This document shows positions 1-9,215 of a stretch of DNA of 64,000 bases, one piece after another. This stretch comes from Caldisericales bacterium (lineage in GTDB: Bacteria > Caldisericota > Caldisericia > JAAYUI01). Both the position numbers and the translations under genes were made by a program. The notes beneath the pieces were generated by a model. The model saw only the letters and a program-made list of their open reading frames with translations. It was not told the DNA's origin and did no database searches. Every line of letters begins with the position of its first letter. The stretch's first letter is position 1. The stretch is from positions 1 through 64,000 of the forward strand of contig JAKIZT010000005.1 in assembly GCA_022707885.1 (NCBI GenBank), given 5' to 3'.

Positions 1-417
1 TGCAGTCATTCCTGTCTTGAGAGAGAATACTTCCGCCGTCAACTCCCTGAGCTGGAGGGCTTTGCGGATTTGCATCCTCATCTCTTCAATATCGAACGGT
101 TTTGTTATGTAATCATAGGCGCCCTGTTTCATTGCCTCAATGGCGATGTCAGATGACCCATAGGCCGTCATAAGAATTACAGGCACGTCTATTCCAGATT
201 CTTTCATTTTCTTGAATGTCTTGATGCCATCCATAACCGGCATTCTGACATCCATTACGATAGCATCAGGGAGGCTTTTCTTTGTTTTTTCAAGGGCCTC
301 TTTTCCGTCAGATGCAAATATGACAGACCAGCCCTCTTCTTCGCAGATTTCTTTAAGAAGATCCCTTATTCCCTCTTCATCGTCTGCAATTAAAACTGTG
401 TGCTTTCTGCCTGCCAT
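1..417 (-). CDS. Response regulator, receiver domain (partial, runs off the window)
   Basis: The N-terminal 139 codons encode a CheY-like receiver domain that takes phosphate from a sensor kinase. The acidic pocket is D12/D13, the phospho-acceptor is D56 in VMDVRMPVMDG, T84 lies in LMTAYGS and K106 in YITKPFD, so all active residues are present. A helical linker begins at about residue 110 and the gene continues beyond base 1, so the output domain (sigma-54 AAA+, DNA-binding or none) is unknown. The KQGAYDYITKPF region resembles NtrC-type regulators, but that is only a hint. The ATG at 417-415 follows an AGGAAG ribosome site, and a strong sigma-70 promoter lies at 462-490. Confidence 0.9.
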   Translation of the reverse strand, partial: MAGRKHTVLIADDEEGIRDLLKEICEEEGWSVIFASDGKEALEKTKKSLPDAIVMDVRMPVMDGIKTFKKMKESGIDVPVILMTAYGSSDIAIEAMKQGAYDYITKPFDIEEMRMQIRKALQLRELTAEVFSLKTGMTA

Positions 418-461
418 GCTTCCTTTCACGATGAACCCAGATTTAATTCTAAATCGGTTGC

Positions 462-490
462 AGTCTAACAAATAGGAGTGTGTTTGTCAA
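462..490 (-). promoter_or_regulatory. Sigma-70 promoter of the response regulator gene
   Basis: On the minus strand TTGACA (490-485), a 17-bp spacer and TAGACT (467-462). Transcription would start near 455, giving a leader of about 38 nt that carries the AGGAAG site. Confidence 0.78.
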
Positions 491-532
491 GCCCCTTTTT
501 TCAATATTGTGAAAAAGTATCCCATATTAACA

Positions 533-549
533 TGTGCTAATTCAGCACA
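533..549. promoter_or_regulatory. Perfect palindrome upstream of the response regulator promoter
   Basis: TGTGCT-AATTC-AGCACA has perfect 6-bp arms and lies 43 bp upstream of the -35 box of the response regulator promoter. It could be a dimeric activator site. Function is inferred from position only. Confidence 0.35.
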
Positions 550-1021
550 AATACAGCATTTATCTACATTTCCTTATCATACAAAGGTAACGGAAATGTT
601 ACGCTCTGCGCAGGTATTTTTCAGGGTAATGATTTTTTTCATTGTAAAAGGCAAGCATCATTGGTTTGGGTCTTTTTCTTACGCTAAATCAGTAGGCATA
701 CTAATTATGATTAGAACATATTATATAACATATTGTGTCTTAGAGTATACTATGTAATCATATAGTGACATTTAGTTAGTCATTACAGTTTTATATTAAT
801 ATGCCTATCTAACACCCATAGTTTCAAAACGCTATAAAACCCATTACAGGAGACGATTTTTAGAAACCATCTATAAAACAGGCGTCAATGATTTAATTGG
901 TCAAAAAAATGATAAAATGTAGATTATTACAAATAAATGTCATCTTCATAATAGGGTTTTGGTTTACTATGATTAGGTGCCAGATGTGAGTATGGTATAC
1001 ACTATTGTAACCTAAAATAAA

Positions 1022-1047
1022 AAAGCCCCCGAAAACTCGGGGGCTTT
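1022..1047 (-). terminator. Intrinsic terminator of the fab-acc operon
   Basis: AAAGCCCCCGA pairs with TCGGGGGCTTT around a 4-nt loop, and on the minus strand the stem is followed by TTTTTTATTTT. It lies just past the accA stop codon. Confidence 0.92.
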
Positions 1048-1061
1048 AAAATATTATCTGA

Positions 1062-2009
1062 TTAATCCATCTTCGGTGGCAAATTTTTGTATTTGTTATA
1101 GCGATAATCAGTGATTGGACCTTTTACTTCGAGAAGTTCCGAGATGTTCCTTTTTACAGCTTCTTTGACAAATGTCATTGCTTCAACCGGGGACCTGTGT
1201 GCGCCACCAACCGGCTCATCGATAACCTCGTCTATCAACCCAAGCCGCTTGAGGTCTGGTGCTGTGAGCTTGAGCATCTGTGCAGTCTCTCTGAACCTGG
1301 TTCCATCTCTGAAGAGAATCGAAGCGCACCCTTCAGGAGAAATTACCGAATACATTGCATATTTCATCATCAAGACCCTGTCACCAACGCCAATTCCAAG
1401 AGCACCACCAGAGCCACCCTCACCAATGACAACCGTCACTATCGGCACCTTGATTCCAAACATGTCTCTAATGTTGGAAGCGATGGCTTCAGCCTGTCCC
1501 CTTTCTTCCGCACCAATTCCAGGATAGGCACCAGGAGTGTCAAGAAGGGTTATGACCGGGGCATGGAATTTATCAGCAAGCTCCATTACCCTCATGGCCT
1601 TTCTGTAGCCTTCGGGGGATGCCATTCCAAAGTTGCCTCTTATGTTCTCCTTGACGTTGGAACCTCTGTTGTGACCAATAATAAACACTGTCCTGCCATC
1701 AAGTGAACCTACCGATGCCCACATTGCATGGTCATCGGCAAAGTACCTGTCACCATGCAGCATTATGTAGTCCGGGGTCATAAACCTTACATGGTCCTGG
1801 ACCTTTGGTCTCATGACATGGCGCGCAACCTGTACTGTCTGATAAGGGGTAAGGTTTGAATATATTTCTTCAAGCCTGTTTTCTATTTCTCTCTGGACTG
1901 TCTGGATGGAGTTTGTCAGGTCAAGGGAGCGTGCAATTGCCTGCTTGCGGAACTCTTCAAGCTTTTGCTCCAGTTCGACAACGGGCTTCTCAAAATCAAG
2001 GTAAACCAT
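1062..2009 (-). CDS. accA: Acetyl-CoA carboxylase carboxyltransferase subunit alpha
   Basis: This 315-residue protein transfers the carboxyl group from carboxybiotin to acetyl-CoA, making malonyl-CoA for fatty-acid synthesis, as an alpha2beta2 complex with AccD. It matches AccA over its full length: an N-terminal helical region starting VYLDFEKPVVELEQKL, then the crotonase-like core with TLLDTPGAYPGIGAEERGQ and IGEGGSGGALGIG. The length is usual for the family. The ATG overlaps the accD stop by one base (TGATG), so translation is coupled. It is the last gene of the fab operon before a terminator. Biotin carboxylase and the biotin carrier protein are not in this window. Confidence 0.97.
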   Translation of the reverse strand: MVYLDFEKPVVELEQKLEEFRKQAIARSLDLTNSIQTVQREIENRLEEIYSNLTPYQTVQVARHVMRPKVQDHVRFMTPDYIMLHGDRYFADDHAMWASVGSLDGRTVFIIGHNRGSNVKENIRGNFGMASPEGYRKAMRVMELADKFHAPVITLLDTPGAYPGIGAEERGQAEAIASNIRDMFGIKVPIVTVVIGEGGSGGALGIGVGDRVLMMKYAMYSVISPEGCASILFRDGTRFRETAQMLKLTAPDLKRLGLIDEVIDEPVGGAHRSPVEAMTFVKEAVKRNISELLEVKGPITDYRYNKYKNLPPKMD

Positions 2010-2812
2010 CAGATCACCTCCATCGGAATACCACGATAGAGTGAAAGTACCTTCCCAAGCATCCAGCGCATATTTTTTCTGTCAACCACTTTATCCAAAA
2101 AACCTTTTTCCTGCAGGAACTCAGCGGTTTGGAAACCTGGTGGCAGTTTCTGCTTTATTGTTTGCTCAATGACCCTTGGGCCTGCAAAACCTATCAATGC
2201 GCCTGGTTCGGATATGATCAAGTCGCCCTGGAAAGCAAAAGATGCAGATGCGCCGCCAGTGCAGGGGTTGCAGATTACAGATATATACAGGCCACCATGC
2301 TCCTGAAACCTGTAAATGGCGCCCGACATTCTGGCAAGCTGCATGAGGGAGAAAACAGACTCCTGCATCCTGGCTCCACCTGACTGGGCGAAAATGATCA
2401 TTGGCACTTTTTCCTTAAGAGCATGCTCAGCAAGCCTCATTATTTTCTCGCCAACAACAACACCCATGGAGCCACCGATAAACCCAAAATTCATGAAGCC
2501 AATGGCAACCTTTGTTCCATGGATTAATGCATCGCCAGTCACTATGGCATCATTCTCGCCTGTTTTATCAATTGTTTCAGTGATTCTATCGGCGTACGGC
2601 TTTGAATCTGCAAAACCAATGAGGTCTTTTGAAACCAGATGTCCCCAAAGTTCCTTGAAGGAACCTTCGTCTACGGTCATCTTGATTCTTTCCCTCACAG
2701 GCACTTGCTCGTGGCTTCCACATTTCGGACAAATCCTCATGTTTGCCTCAAAAGCAGGCATGTCTAGAGGTCTGTTGCAACCTTTGCATTTCTGGACATT
2801 ATCTTCAGGCAT
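2009..2812 (-). CDS. accD: Acetyl-CoA carboxylase carboxyltransferase subunit beta
   Basis: AccD is the zinc-binding beta subunit of the carboxyltransferase. The N-terminal four-cysteine zinc ribbon is C9-x2-C12 and C28-x2-C31, followed by a crotonase-fold core with FAQSGGARMQESVFSLMQ and NPCTGGASASFAF. I chose the ATG at 2812 (protein starting MPEDNVQKC) because it has a GGAGG site 5 nt upstream inside the end of fabF. An upstream TTG or GTG start would add 13 residues of fabF overlap with no family support. The gene overlaps fabF by 8 bp and touches accA, so FabF, AccD and AccA are translationally coupled. Confidence 0.96.
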   Translation of the reverse strand: MPEDNVQKCKGCNRPLDMPAFEANMRICPKCGSHEQVPVRERIKMTVDEGSFKELWGHLVSKDLIGFADSKPYADRITETIDKTGENDAIVTGDALIHGTKVAIGFMNFGFIGGSMGVVVGEKIMRLAEHALKEKVPMIIFAQSGGARMQESVFSLMQLARMSGAIYRFQEHGGLYISVICNPCTGGASASFAFQGDLIISEPGALIGFAGPRVIEQTIKQKLPPGFQTAEFLQEKGFLDKVVDRKNMRWMLGKVLSLYRGIPMEVI

Positions 2813-4040
2813 CAACCCTCCCAAAAACAATACAGCAATTGTGTCCACCAAAACCGAACGAATTTGAAAGCGCGTACTTCACTTCTTTTTTGACAGCTTT
2901 TGCGGCAATGTTGAGTTTGCTTTCGGGATCGGGGTTTTCAAAATTTATTGAAGGATGGACAGTTTTATTGACTATCTGAAGTGCCACCGCGGCGGCCTCT
3001 ACTGCACCAGCGGCGCCAAGCAGGTGACCCACCATCGATTTTGTCGAGTTGACAAGTATTTCTCCGGTTCTTTCTCCAAACACATCTGCAATGGCCTTGG
3101 CTTCTATCCTGTCATTGAGCGGTGTTGAAGTGCCATGAGCATTGATATAGTCTATATTTTCAATACCCACTCCGGCTTTGCGCATTGCATTTTTCATGCA
3201 AGCTTTTGCGCCCCAGCCATCCGGGTCTGGTTGTGTAATGTGGTAAGCATCGCTTGAATAACCAGCACCCTTTATCTCACAATAAATCTGTGCACCCCTG
3301 GCTTTTGCATGCTCGTACTCTTCAAGCAGCAAGACGGCTCCGCCCTCACCCATTACAAAACCATCGCGGTCCTTGTCAAACGGACGTGATGCCTTCTCCG
3401 GGTCGTCATTCCTTGTGGAAAGAGCCTTCATGTTTGCAAAACCAATGACACCAAGCGGGATAAGGGAAGCTTCTACGCCACCGGCAAACATGAGATCTGC
3501 ATCATCGCGCTTGATCATTTCGGAGGCTTCCGCAAGTGCATAATTGGAGGTTGCGCAAGCAGTTACGATGTTCGAAGAAGGGCCCCTCAGGCCATATTTC
3601 ATGGATACATGGGTAGAAGCCATGTTTCCAATCATCATTGGCACAAACAATGGGGAAACCCTGGTTGGACCTTTTTCGATCCTTGCCATTATGTTCTTCT
3701 CGATAGTCTGCAAACCACCAATACCAGTCGATATTAATGTTCCAATGCGGTCCCTGTCGGAACTCTCAAGACTTATCTTGGAGTCCTGGACACACAGCAT
3801 GGCAGCAGCAAGGGCGTACTGGACGAAAAGGTCTGTTCGCGGAATTTCTTTTGAATCAATGTATTTGGATGGGTCAAAATCCTTGACCTCAGCACCAATC
3901 TGCACCGGATAGCCTGACATGTCATATTTTGAAATCTTGCCAACGCCAGACTTGCCTTCAACAAGTGAACTCCAGAAAGCTTCTTTTCCGATACCAGCCG
4001 GCGTAACCAGGCCAAGGCCAGTTACGACTACGCGTCTCAT
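2805..4040 (-). CDS. fabF: 3-oxoacyl-[acyl-carrier-protein] synthase II
   Basis: FabF condenses malonyl-ACP with acyl-ACP in chain elongation. The 411-residue thiolase-fold protein has the Cys-His-His triad: C162 in VTACATSNYA, H302 in NAHGTSTPLND and H339 in NSTKSMVGHLLGAAG. The glycine-rich FGFGGHN loop is near the C terminus. The nucleophile loop reads CATSN instead of the usual CATGN/CATGA, a small deviation. The ATG overlaps the acpP stop (TAATG), so the order acpP-fabF is coupled as in many bacteria. Confidence 0.96.
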   Translation of the reverse strand: MRRVVVTGLGLVTPAGIGKEAFWSSLVEGKSGVGKISKYDMSGYPVQIGAEVKDFDPSKYIDSKEIPRTDLFVQYALAAAMLCVQDSKISLESSDRDRIGTLISTGIGGLQTIEKNIMARIEKGPTRVSPLFVPMMIGNMASTHVSMKYGLRGPSSNIVTACATSNYALAEASEMIKRDDADLMFAGGVEASLIPLGVIGFANMKALSTRNDDPEKASRPFDKDRDGFVMGEGGAVLLLEEYEHAKARGAQIYCEIKGAGYSSDAYHITQPDPDGWGAKACMKNAMRKAGVGIENIDYINAHGTSTPLNDRIEAKAIADVFGERTGEILVNSTKSMVGHLLGAAGAVEAAAVALQIVNKTVHPSINFENPDPESKLNIAAKAVKKEVKYALSNSFGFGGHNCCIVFGRVDA

Positions 4041-4282
4041 TACGAAAGCTTCTTCTGGACGTAGTCAACAGCTGATGCTACTGTTGTTATTTTTGGGAGG
4101 TCTTCGTCCGGGATTGAAACGCCAAATTTCTCCTCGAGTTCCATGGTTACATCAACAAGGCCAAGGCTGTCTGCGCCAAGATCGTCCATAAACTTGGATT
4201 CCATCTTGATCTTGTCTTTTTCAACGCCAAGCTTCTCGACTATGATGTCTTTCATCTGTTCAAAAATTTCATTTGTGTTCAT
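4040..4282 (-). CDS. acpP: Acyl carrier protein
   Basis: This 80-residue acidic four-helix protein carries the growing acyl chain on a 4'-phosphopantetheine arm attached to S39 in [11 protein letters not shown]. The family usually has DSLDTVE/DSLDLVE at this site, so Gly in place of Asp after DSL is slightly unusual, but the following acidic recognition helix ([15 protein letters not shown]) is intact. A clear AGGTG ribosome site precedes the ATG. It lies 22 bp after fabG and overlaps fabF by one base. Holo-ACP synthase is not in this window. Confidence 0.97.
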   Translation of the reverse strand: MNTNEIFEQMKDIIVEKLGVEKDKIKMESKFMDDLGADSLGLVDVTMELEEKFGVSIPDEDLPKITTVASAVDYVQKKLS

Positions 4283-4304
4283 GATTCACCTCTTGTAAAG
4301 TGGA

Positions 4305-5051
4305 TTAGAGGAGTCCGCCATCGATTACGATGGTGGCCCCATTTATATAACTGCCTTTCGGGGAGGCAAGAAAGGATGCTACTCCTGCGATGTCTTCGGG
4401 AAGACCGAATCTCCTAAGTGGTATCTTGCTCAAATATTCATTTCTGACCTGCTCTGTAAGTGCCTGGGTCATTGGTGTCTCAATGAAGCCAGGTGCAATT
4501 GCGTTGCATGTTATGCCCCTTGAGCCCATCTCTTTGGCAACAGATTTTGTCAAAGCAATTATGCCACCTTTTGAGGCAGCATAATTTGCCTGGCCTATGT
4601 TACCCATGATTCCAATCACTGAAGAAATATTGATGATCCTGCCTTTTGTTTCCATGAGTGCCCTAAGGCAGGCTTTTGTGCAATTAAAGGTACCCTTGAG
4701 ATTGATTTCGATTACCTTGTCCCAATCAGACTCTTTCATCCTTAAAATTAAAGTATCTGCTGTTACTCCAGCGTTATTGACAAGAATATCTATCTTGCCC
4801 AACTCAGAAACAACCCTTTTTGCCATTTCTTCGCATGATGAAAGATTAGCAACATTTGCTTCAACAACAAGGGCCCTTCTACCCAACTCGCGAACGAGCC
4901 TTGCGGTCTCATTTGCATTTTCAAGTTCGGCTTCAAAGGGGTAATTTATCGCTATGTCAGCACCATCTTTTGCCAGTTCAAGCGCAATTGACCTGCCTAT
5001 GCCCCTTGAGGAACCGGTTACCAGTGCTACTTTTTCTTCAAGATCTACCAT
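4305..5051 (-). CDS. fabG: 3-oxoacyl-[acyl-carrier-protein] reductase
   Basis: FabG is an NADPH-dependent short-chain dehydrogenase that reduces 3-oxoacyl-ACP. With the start at 5051 it is 248 residues: TGSSRGIG cofactor loop at about 12-19, NNAG at 92-95, and the catalytic S143, Y157 and K161 (YAASK). The C terminus reads ASPKGSYINGATIVIDGG, typical of FabG. The start at 5051 ([13 protein letters not shown]) fits the family's usual N terminus; an upstream ATG at 5072 would add seven residues and more overlap with fabH. It overlaps fabH by 7 bp. fabD, often found between fabH and fabG, is absent here. Confidence 0.95.
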   Translation of the reverse strand: MVDLEEKVALVTGSSRGIGRSIALELAKDGADIAINYPFEAELENANETARLVRELGRRALVVEANVANLSSCEEMAKRVVSELGKIDILVNNAGVTADTLILRMKESDWDKVIEINLKGTFNCTKACLRALMETKGRIINISSVIGIMGNIGQANYAASKGGIIALTKSVAKEMGSRGITCNAIAPGFIETPMTQALTEQVRNEYLSKIPLRRFGLPEDIAGVASFLASPKGSYINGATIVIDGGLL

Positions 5052-6022
5052 TCCAGGACCACAGCTCCCCATGTCAGTCCAGCGCCAAAAGCCACCGCGA
5101 GAAGCTTGTCTCCTTTCTTTATTTTTCCTTCCTTTACTGCCATGTCTATGGTTATAGGGATTGTTGCCGCAGAAGTGTTGCCAGTCTTGTCCAGGGTCAC
5201 CAGCACTTTTTCCATCGGTATACCAAGCTTATGGGAGGCTGACTCGATAATCCTTATATTCGCCTGGTGTGGTACAAACCAGTTGATGTCTGCAGATGTC
5301 ATTCCAGCTTTTTCCAAAACTTCCTTGCAGCTCTTTGCCATTGCCCTTACGGCAAACTTGAAAACTTCAGGTCCGTTCATGTGGACATAGTGCAATCTCT
5401 TGTCAACGGTTTCATGGGAGGCAGGCAGCGCTGAACCTCCGGCTGGAAGGGTGAGGTTGTGCCCGCCAGAACCATCAGCCCCAAGAACCGAGTGTACAAT
5501 GCCATTTCTTTCAGTTTCACCAACAATGACCGCCCCAGCACCATCCCCAAAGAGGACGCATGTTGACCTGTCAGTCCAGTCAAGAATTCTTGTGAGCGAT
5601 TCTGCTCCAATAACAAGGATTCTCTTGTGGATTCCAGACTTGATAAACGAATTTGCAAGGGTTAAAGCATAAACAAAACCGGTGCAACCTGCCGCAATAT
5701 CAAACGCCGGCGGGCCAACGATGCCCAGTTTGGAAGCAACAATGCAAGCAGTTGATGGAAACAGCATGTCCGGTGTTGCCGTGGCAACGATAAACATGTC
5801 TATGTCTTTTGCTTCAAGGCCCGCATTTTCAAGGGCTCTCTGGGCAGCAATTAAAGAAATATCCGATGTTGCCTGTCCTTCGGCCACAACATGGCGGTTC
5901 TTTATTCCAGACCTGGACACTATCCATTCATCGGTAGTGTCAACTATCTTCTCCATGTCAAAATTTGTCAGTACCTTCTCGGGCAGGTAGGTCCCTATGC
6001 CCAAGATTCCGGTGTTTATCAT
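5045..6022 (-). CDS. fabH: 3-oxoacyl-[acyl-carrier-protein] synthase III
   Basis: FabH starts fatty-acid synthesis by condensing an acyl-CoA primer with malonyl-ACP. The 325-residue protein has the Cys-His-Asn triad: C113 in [12 protein letters not shown]252 in [10 protein letters not shown] and N282 in [10 protein letters not shown]. The length is normal for the family. The ATG overlaps the fabZ stop by 4 bp (ATGA) and the end overlaps fabG, so it sits in the middle of a tightly coupled operon. Confidence 0.97.
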   Translation of the reverse strand: MINTGILGIGTYLPEKVLTNFDMEKIVDTTDEWIVSRSGIKNRHVVAEGQATSDISLIAAQRALENAGLEAKDIDMFIVATATPDMLFPSTACIVASKLGIVGPPAFDIAAGCTGFVYALTLANSFIKSGIHKRILVIGAESLTRILDWTDRSTCVLFGDGAGAVIVGETERNGIVHSVLGADGSGGHNLTLPAGGSALPASHETVDKRLHYVHMNGPEVFKFAVRAMAKSCKEVLEKAGMTSADINWFVPHQANIRIIESASHKLGIPMEKVLVTLDKTGNTSAATIPITIDMAVKEGKIKKGDKLLAVAFGAGLTWGAVVLEW

Positions 6023-6456
6023 TTCTCCACCTTTCGAAGTGCGGCCAGAAGCCTCCCTGAAACAGCGACTTCATCACCAACATAGGCTGTTGCATTGCAC
6101 TTGAAAACACCCATCTTGACACTCTCAACCAAAATCTCAAGCCTCAAAAGATCACCAGGAACAACCTGTCTTTTGAACCTCAGGTTTTCGATGCCGGCAA
6201 AAAAGGCCAACGCACCCTCGTATTCGGGAAGGGAAAGCCCACAAACAGCGCCGACCTGGGCCAGGGCTTCAACAATCAATACGCCAGGCATTACGGGATA
6301 GCCAGGGAAATGCCCCTGAAAATGGGATTCGGTTCCAGTGACTGCTTTGATTCCTACAGCTTTTACGCCAGGCTCAAGCTCAAGTATCTTGTCTACAAAA
6401 AGGAACGGATACCGGTGCGGTAAAATTTTCTGGATTTCACTTTGATTAAGCTCCAC
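6019..6456 (-). CDS. fabZ: 3-hydroxyacyl-[acyl-carrier-protein] dehydratase FabZ
   Basis: FabZ dehydrates 3-hydroxyacyl-ACP. The hot-dog-fold protein (145 residues) has the catalytic motif [13 protein letters not shown] with the active-site histidine, and [20 protein letters not shown] carrying the catalytic glutamate. I place the start at a GTG (6456-6454) because a perfect AGGAGG lies 4 nt upstream at 6461-6466 and the protein then begins where FabZ proteins begin ([17 protein letters not shown]). Longer in-frame upstream sequence is out of family. The start lies inside the end of the small membrane-protein gene, an 11-bp overlap. Confidence 0.95.
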   Translation of the reverse strand: MELNQSEIQKILPHRYPFLFVDKILELEPGVKAVGIKAVTGTESHFQGHFPGYPVMPGVLIVEALAQVGAVCGLSLPEYEGALAFFAGIENLRFKRQVVPGDLLRLEILVESVKMGVFKCNATAYVGDEVAVSGRLLAALRKVEK

Positions 6457-6646
6457 TTTGCCTCCTGTTAGTAAACATAAGCAGAAGCGACGCCAAAAAC
6501 GCTGCAAAAAGAAAATAGCTTGCGACGGCTGTTGTCTTGACAACTTTCTGCTTGTTTTGTCTGTCACGCCATGCGTCAATAACACTCTGCGTGAACAATC
6601 CGGGCACCCTGTGAACCTTAAGCAAATTTTTTAAGTCACTCATCAT
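6446..6646 (-). CDS. Small single-pass membrane protein at the head of the fab operon
   Basis: A 66-residue open frame with a charged N-terminal region ([16 protein letters not shown]...[10 protein letters not shown]), one hydrophobic helix at about residues 40-59 ([17 protein letters not shown]) and a short basic tail. Its stop codon overlaps the fabZ GTG by 11 bp, and the fabZ ribosome site lies inside it, which is what a translationally coupled gene would look like. No strong ribosome site precedes its own ATG (either 6646 or 6643). I recognise no family. It may instead be a chance frame in the 5' leader of fabZ, but the hydrophobic helix and exact coupling favour a real gene. Confidence 0.5.
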   Translation of the reverse strand: MMSDLKNLLKVHRVPGLFTQSVIDAWRDRQNKQKVVKTTAVASYFLFAAFLASLLLMFTNRRQSGA

Positions 6647-6696
6647 ATTGTTACTGTCTTTGATTCACGTTTGCCCTGGCTGGTTACATTAAAAAA

Positions 6697-6720
6697 TCCC
6701 CCACCCATAAGAGTGGGGGA
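6697..6720 (-). terminator. Intrinsic terminator after the propeller/stalk protein
   Basis: TCCCCCAC pairs with GTGGGGGA around an 8-nt loop, and the minus-strand transcript continues TTTTTTAATG. It lies between the gene ending at 6747 and the fab operon and should insulate the two. Confidence 0.9.
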
Positions 6721-6746
6721 TTAAATTCAATTCTGAAACTATCTTT

Positions 6747-9215
6747 TTATGGGTTCTTGGGGCATTTCGGCGGTGTGTAGTCTATTATCACTTTTTTCTC
6801 GTTCCCATCATACTGGACGTTTGCACCAAGGGTCTCGCTTATGAAGCGGAACGGAACAAGGGTTCTGCCAGCTTTAGATATATAAGGAACAACTGTTTTA
6901 TCTTTATCATCTATTGCTATTGGAGTCCCATTTACAACAGCTGTTGGTTTTTTTATCCAAAGTTCAATCTTGTTCAGGCAGTTGCTAACAGTGACTTTTC
7001 TCTGGTTTTGATCCCAGGCTATCTCGCAACCAAGTGCTTCACTAACTGCCCTTATCGGTATAAATGTCCTACCAGAGCTTATTTCTGGTGGCTGTTCGAG
7101 TGTTATCTGTTGGTTGTTTACCATCATATAACCCTTGCCAATCCAGAGTTCTATATGAACATTCGTGTCTTTTAGCGTTGCCCAGATACTTCCGGAGAGC
7201 GTGTCGCCTGTTGGGGTTATGATCGTATATTCAATCTGGTTCTTTCCACCCGGCTTGAGGGTTATTGAAACATGGATGCAGCCATTGCCATCTGCAACGT
7301 ACTGGGTTCCTGCTATAATGACCAGCGTTTGCGGCTGGAAGCCACACCAGTCAAATTCCCAAGGATTCTGCTCTATTACCCATGGATTGTCAAACGAACC
7401 GTCGCCTGGTACAGGCGCCCCACCAGCTGGCGGAAGTGGTTGCGGGAAGGTCGGTGGATGGACGGCCTTCGGTTGGCAGAAGGTCTCGTTCGATGCTTCC
7501 GATATATTGCCAAACTGGTCAATCGTCCTGACGATGTAATAATATGTCTTGCCGTTTGTCAGACCAACATCAGTGTACTGCGTTAGTGAAACCGGGAAAT
7601 CGTGTATTGGTGACTTGTTTTTTTGTGCCTGACCTGATTCGTCAGCCCTGTAAACATAATAGGAGATGACTTTTCCTGGCGGCGCAAAAGCGGCCGTCCA
7701 CTGGAGCTTTATGGCCCTGTCGCCAGGTACACAGTTAAGGTTGTATGGTTTTGAGGGTGGTTCTTTTGATCCACCGATAAAACACGGTGAACCATTACTC
7801 TGGTACATCCATTTTATGGTTATTTCATAATGGGTGGGATCAACCGGGTCCTGCCAGATGCCTTCTATCTTTATTTTGGCATAATTTTGCTCGTTGATGG
7901 TCTTGAAAGCATAAGTTGCACCGACTTCGATGTTCTGGCAATTTTCTTTCACACTTGAAACGGCTGGATAACCCTCTGCAGGAACACACTCTGCATCGGC
8001 AAAATCAACAGCGTTTCTTATATATCTGCCACACATCCTGGGAGCGCCAAAGCCACAGTCCACAACGAGATCGGCAAGTGTCGGATCAATGGTTTTGTTG
8101 CCAAGCGAGAAATCAAAACCGTCACCAATCTTGCAATCAAGTTTCACAACGCCCGATCCGATGTTGGCCGGCAAATCACCGGATGTTGCAAGGCCAATGC
8201 CTGAGTTGGTGTCGGAGTAATTGCAGTAATAAAGGTAGAAAACAAGGCCATTCTTCAGGACACCAGGAGAGGCAACCCTCTGCGCATCAAAATCGCCTAT
8301 CTTGCCAACATCAAGGGAAACACCCTTCTTTTCAAAGCTTATTCCGTTGACTGAAGTCGCGATTCCAATCTGGCTGGTTTTCTCGTCCCTCATCGAGGTG
8401 TCGTACCACATGTAGTAATAGACACCGTCAAAAACCACGCTTGGCGCCCTGACCGTGAAGTTGTCAAAATCAGTTATCTTGTCGCCAAGGTCAAGGACTG
8501 CTCCACCGGTTTTTTCACCAATGTTTTTGGTCCAGGTCGAACCATCATACGACGTGGCATAGCCGATCCTCCACCTTGAATCGATTTTGGACTGGCCCTC
8601 ATACCACATCTTGAAGATGTTGTTGACCTTTACAACCGAGCACTTTCCAACCTGAAAACCATCAAAAGCCAGCTCGTTCGTGGGCATGAGTATCTGGCCC
8701 TTCTTGTTCCAGTAGTTTCCAGTATTGCTCTCGGCAAGACCAAGGGTCATTTTGCCCTTGGTGTCAACGGCAACATAATACATCCTGAGTTTGCCGCTGT
8801 CATTGATGACCCATGGGGACTGAACGGAGAACCCGTCATACTCATTGCTGGCGCCAGTTCCGAGAACTGCTCCCGGGGCTTCAATTCCACCAGCAGTACC
8901 ATCCACTCTGGTCCATTTTTTACCATCAGGAGAGATTGCGTAGCCTATTCTCCCCTGCCTGCCAGAGCCACCCATCCAGTTGATCCAGCCTGTATACCAC
9001 ATGTGGTATCTGCCTTCCCAGTAGATGACGCATGGATCAGTTACGGCCGAGGAGTCAAAATATTTTGATTCGCCAGGCTTTGCCTTCCTGGCAAGAAGGA
9101 CTGGATTGTCCTTATATTTTGCGAAAGACGGTATGGTTATGCTGTCTGACGTGGCCGAAAAAACGACCGGAGCAGCAAGCACAAAAACAAGAAGCGCACA
9201 AAGCGTTCTTTTCAT
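6747..9215 (-). CDS. Secreted five-bladed propeller / Fn3 / stalk-domain protein
   Basis: An 822-residue exported protein with a signal peptide at 1-20 (MKRTLCALLVFVLAAPVVFS). Residues about 30-350 hold repeated blades of the form PxVxxxxGxYxMWY...IGxATSxDGxxW, as in the five-bladed propellers of the GH32/43/68/130 glycoside hydrolases. Catalytic residues cannot be assigned, so enzyme activity is open. A fibronectin-III-like domain follows (PSKPYNLNCVPGDRAIKLQW...YYVYRAD). The C terminus has two copper-amine-oxidase-N ('stalk') modules with GRTFIPIRAVSEALG and GRTLVPFRFISETLG. GAAAGGAG precedes the ATG, a strong promoter lies at 9323-9351 and a terminator follows. It is probably a cell-surface glycan-binding or degrading protein, an inference from fold. 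Confidence 0.8.
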   Translation of the reverse strand: MKRTLCALLVFVLAAPVVFSATSDSITIPSFAKYKDNPVLLARKAKPGESKYFDSSAVTDPCVIYWEGRYHMWYTGWINWMGGSGRQGRIGYAISPDGKKWTRVDGTAGGIEAPGAVLGTGASNEYDGFSVQSPWVINDSGKLRMYYVAVDTKGKMTLGLAESNTGNYWNKKGQILMPTNELAFDGFQVGKCSVVKVNNIFKMWYEGQSKIDSRWRIGYATSYDGSTWTKNIGEKTGGAVLDLGDKITDFDNFTVRAPSVVFDGVYYYMWYDTSMRDEKTSQIGIATSVNGISFEKKGVSLDVGKIGDFDAQRVASPGVLKNGLVFYLYYCNYSDTNSGIGLATSGDLPANIGSGVVKLDCKIGDGFDFSLGNKTIDPTLADLVVDCGFGAPRMCGRYIRNAVDFADAECVPAEGYPAVSSVKENCQNIEVGATYAFKTINEQNYAKIKIEGIWQDPVDPTHYEITIKWMYQSNGSPCFIGGSKEPPSKPYNLNCVPGDRAIKLQWTAAFAPPGKVISYYVYRADESGQAQKNKSPIHDFPVSLTQYTDVGLTNGKTYYYIVRTIDQFGNISEASNETFCQPKAVHPPTFPQPLPPAGGAPVPGDGSFDNPWVIEQNPWEFDWCGFQPQTLVIIAGTQYVADGNGCIHVSITLKPGGKNQIEYTIITPTGDTLSGSIWATLKDTNVHIELWIGKGYMMVNNQQITLEQPPEISSGRTFIPIRAVSEALGCEIAWDQNQRKVTVSNCLNKIELWIKKPTAVVNGTPIAIDDKDKTVVPYISKAGRTLVPFRFISETLGANVQYDGNEKKVIIDYTPPKCPKNP

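Larger units (their letters stand above)
418..1061. other. AT-rich intergenic region without a gene
   Basis: No credible coding region is visible on either strand. It holds the promoter at 462-490, a palindrome TGTGCT-N5-AGCACA at 533-549 and the accA terminator at 1022-1047. An open frame of 82 codons at 509-757 has no ribosome site and unlikely composition. The rest is low-complexity AT-rich sequence with nothing I recognise. Confidence 0.7.

Noticed and set aside
1..417. A sigma-54-dependent activator
   Set aside because: Only the receiver domain is inside the window, so the output domain cannot be named, even though the sequence hints at the NtrC type.
509..757. An 82-codon open frame in the intergenic region upstream of accA
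   Set aside because: No ribosome site, AT-rich composition unlike the neighbouring genes, no recognisable protein features.
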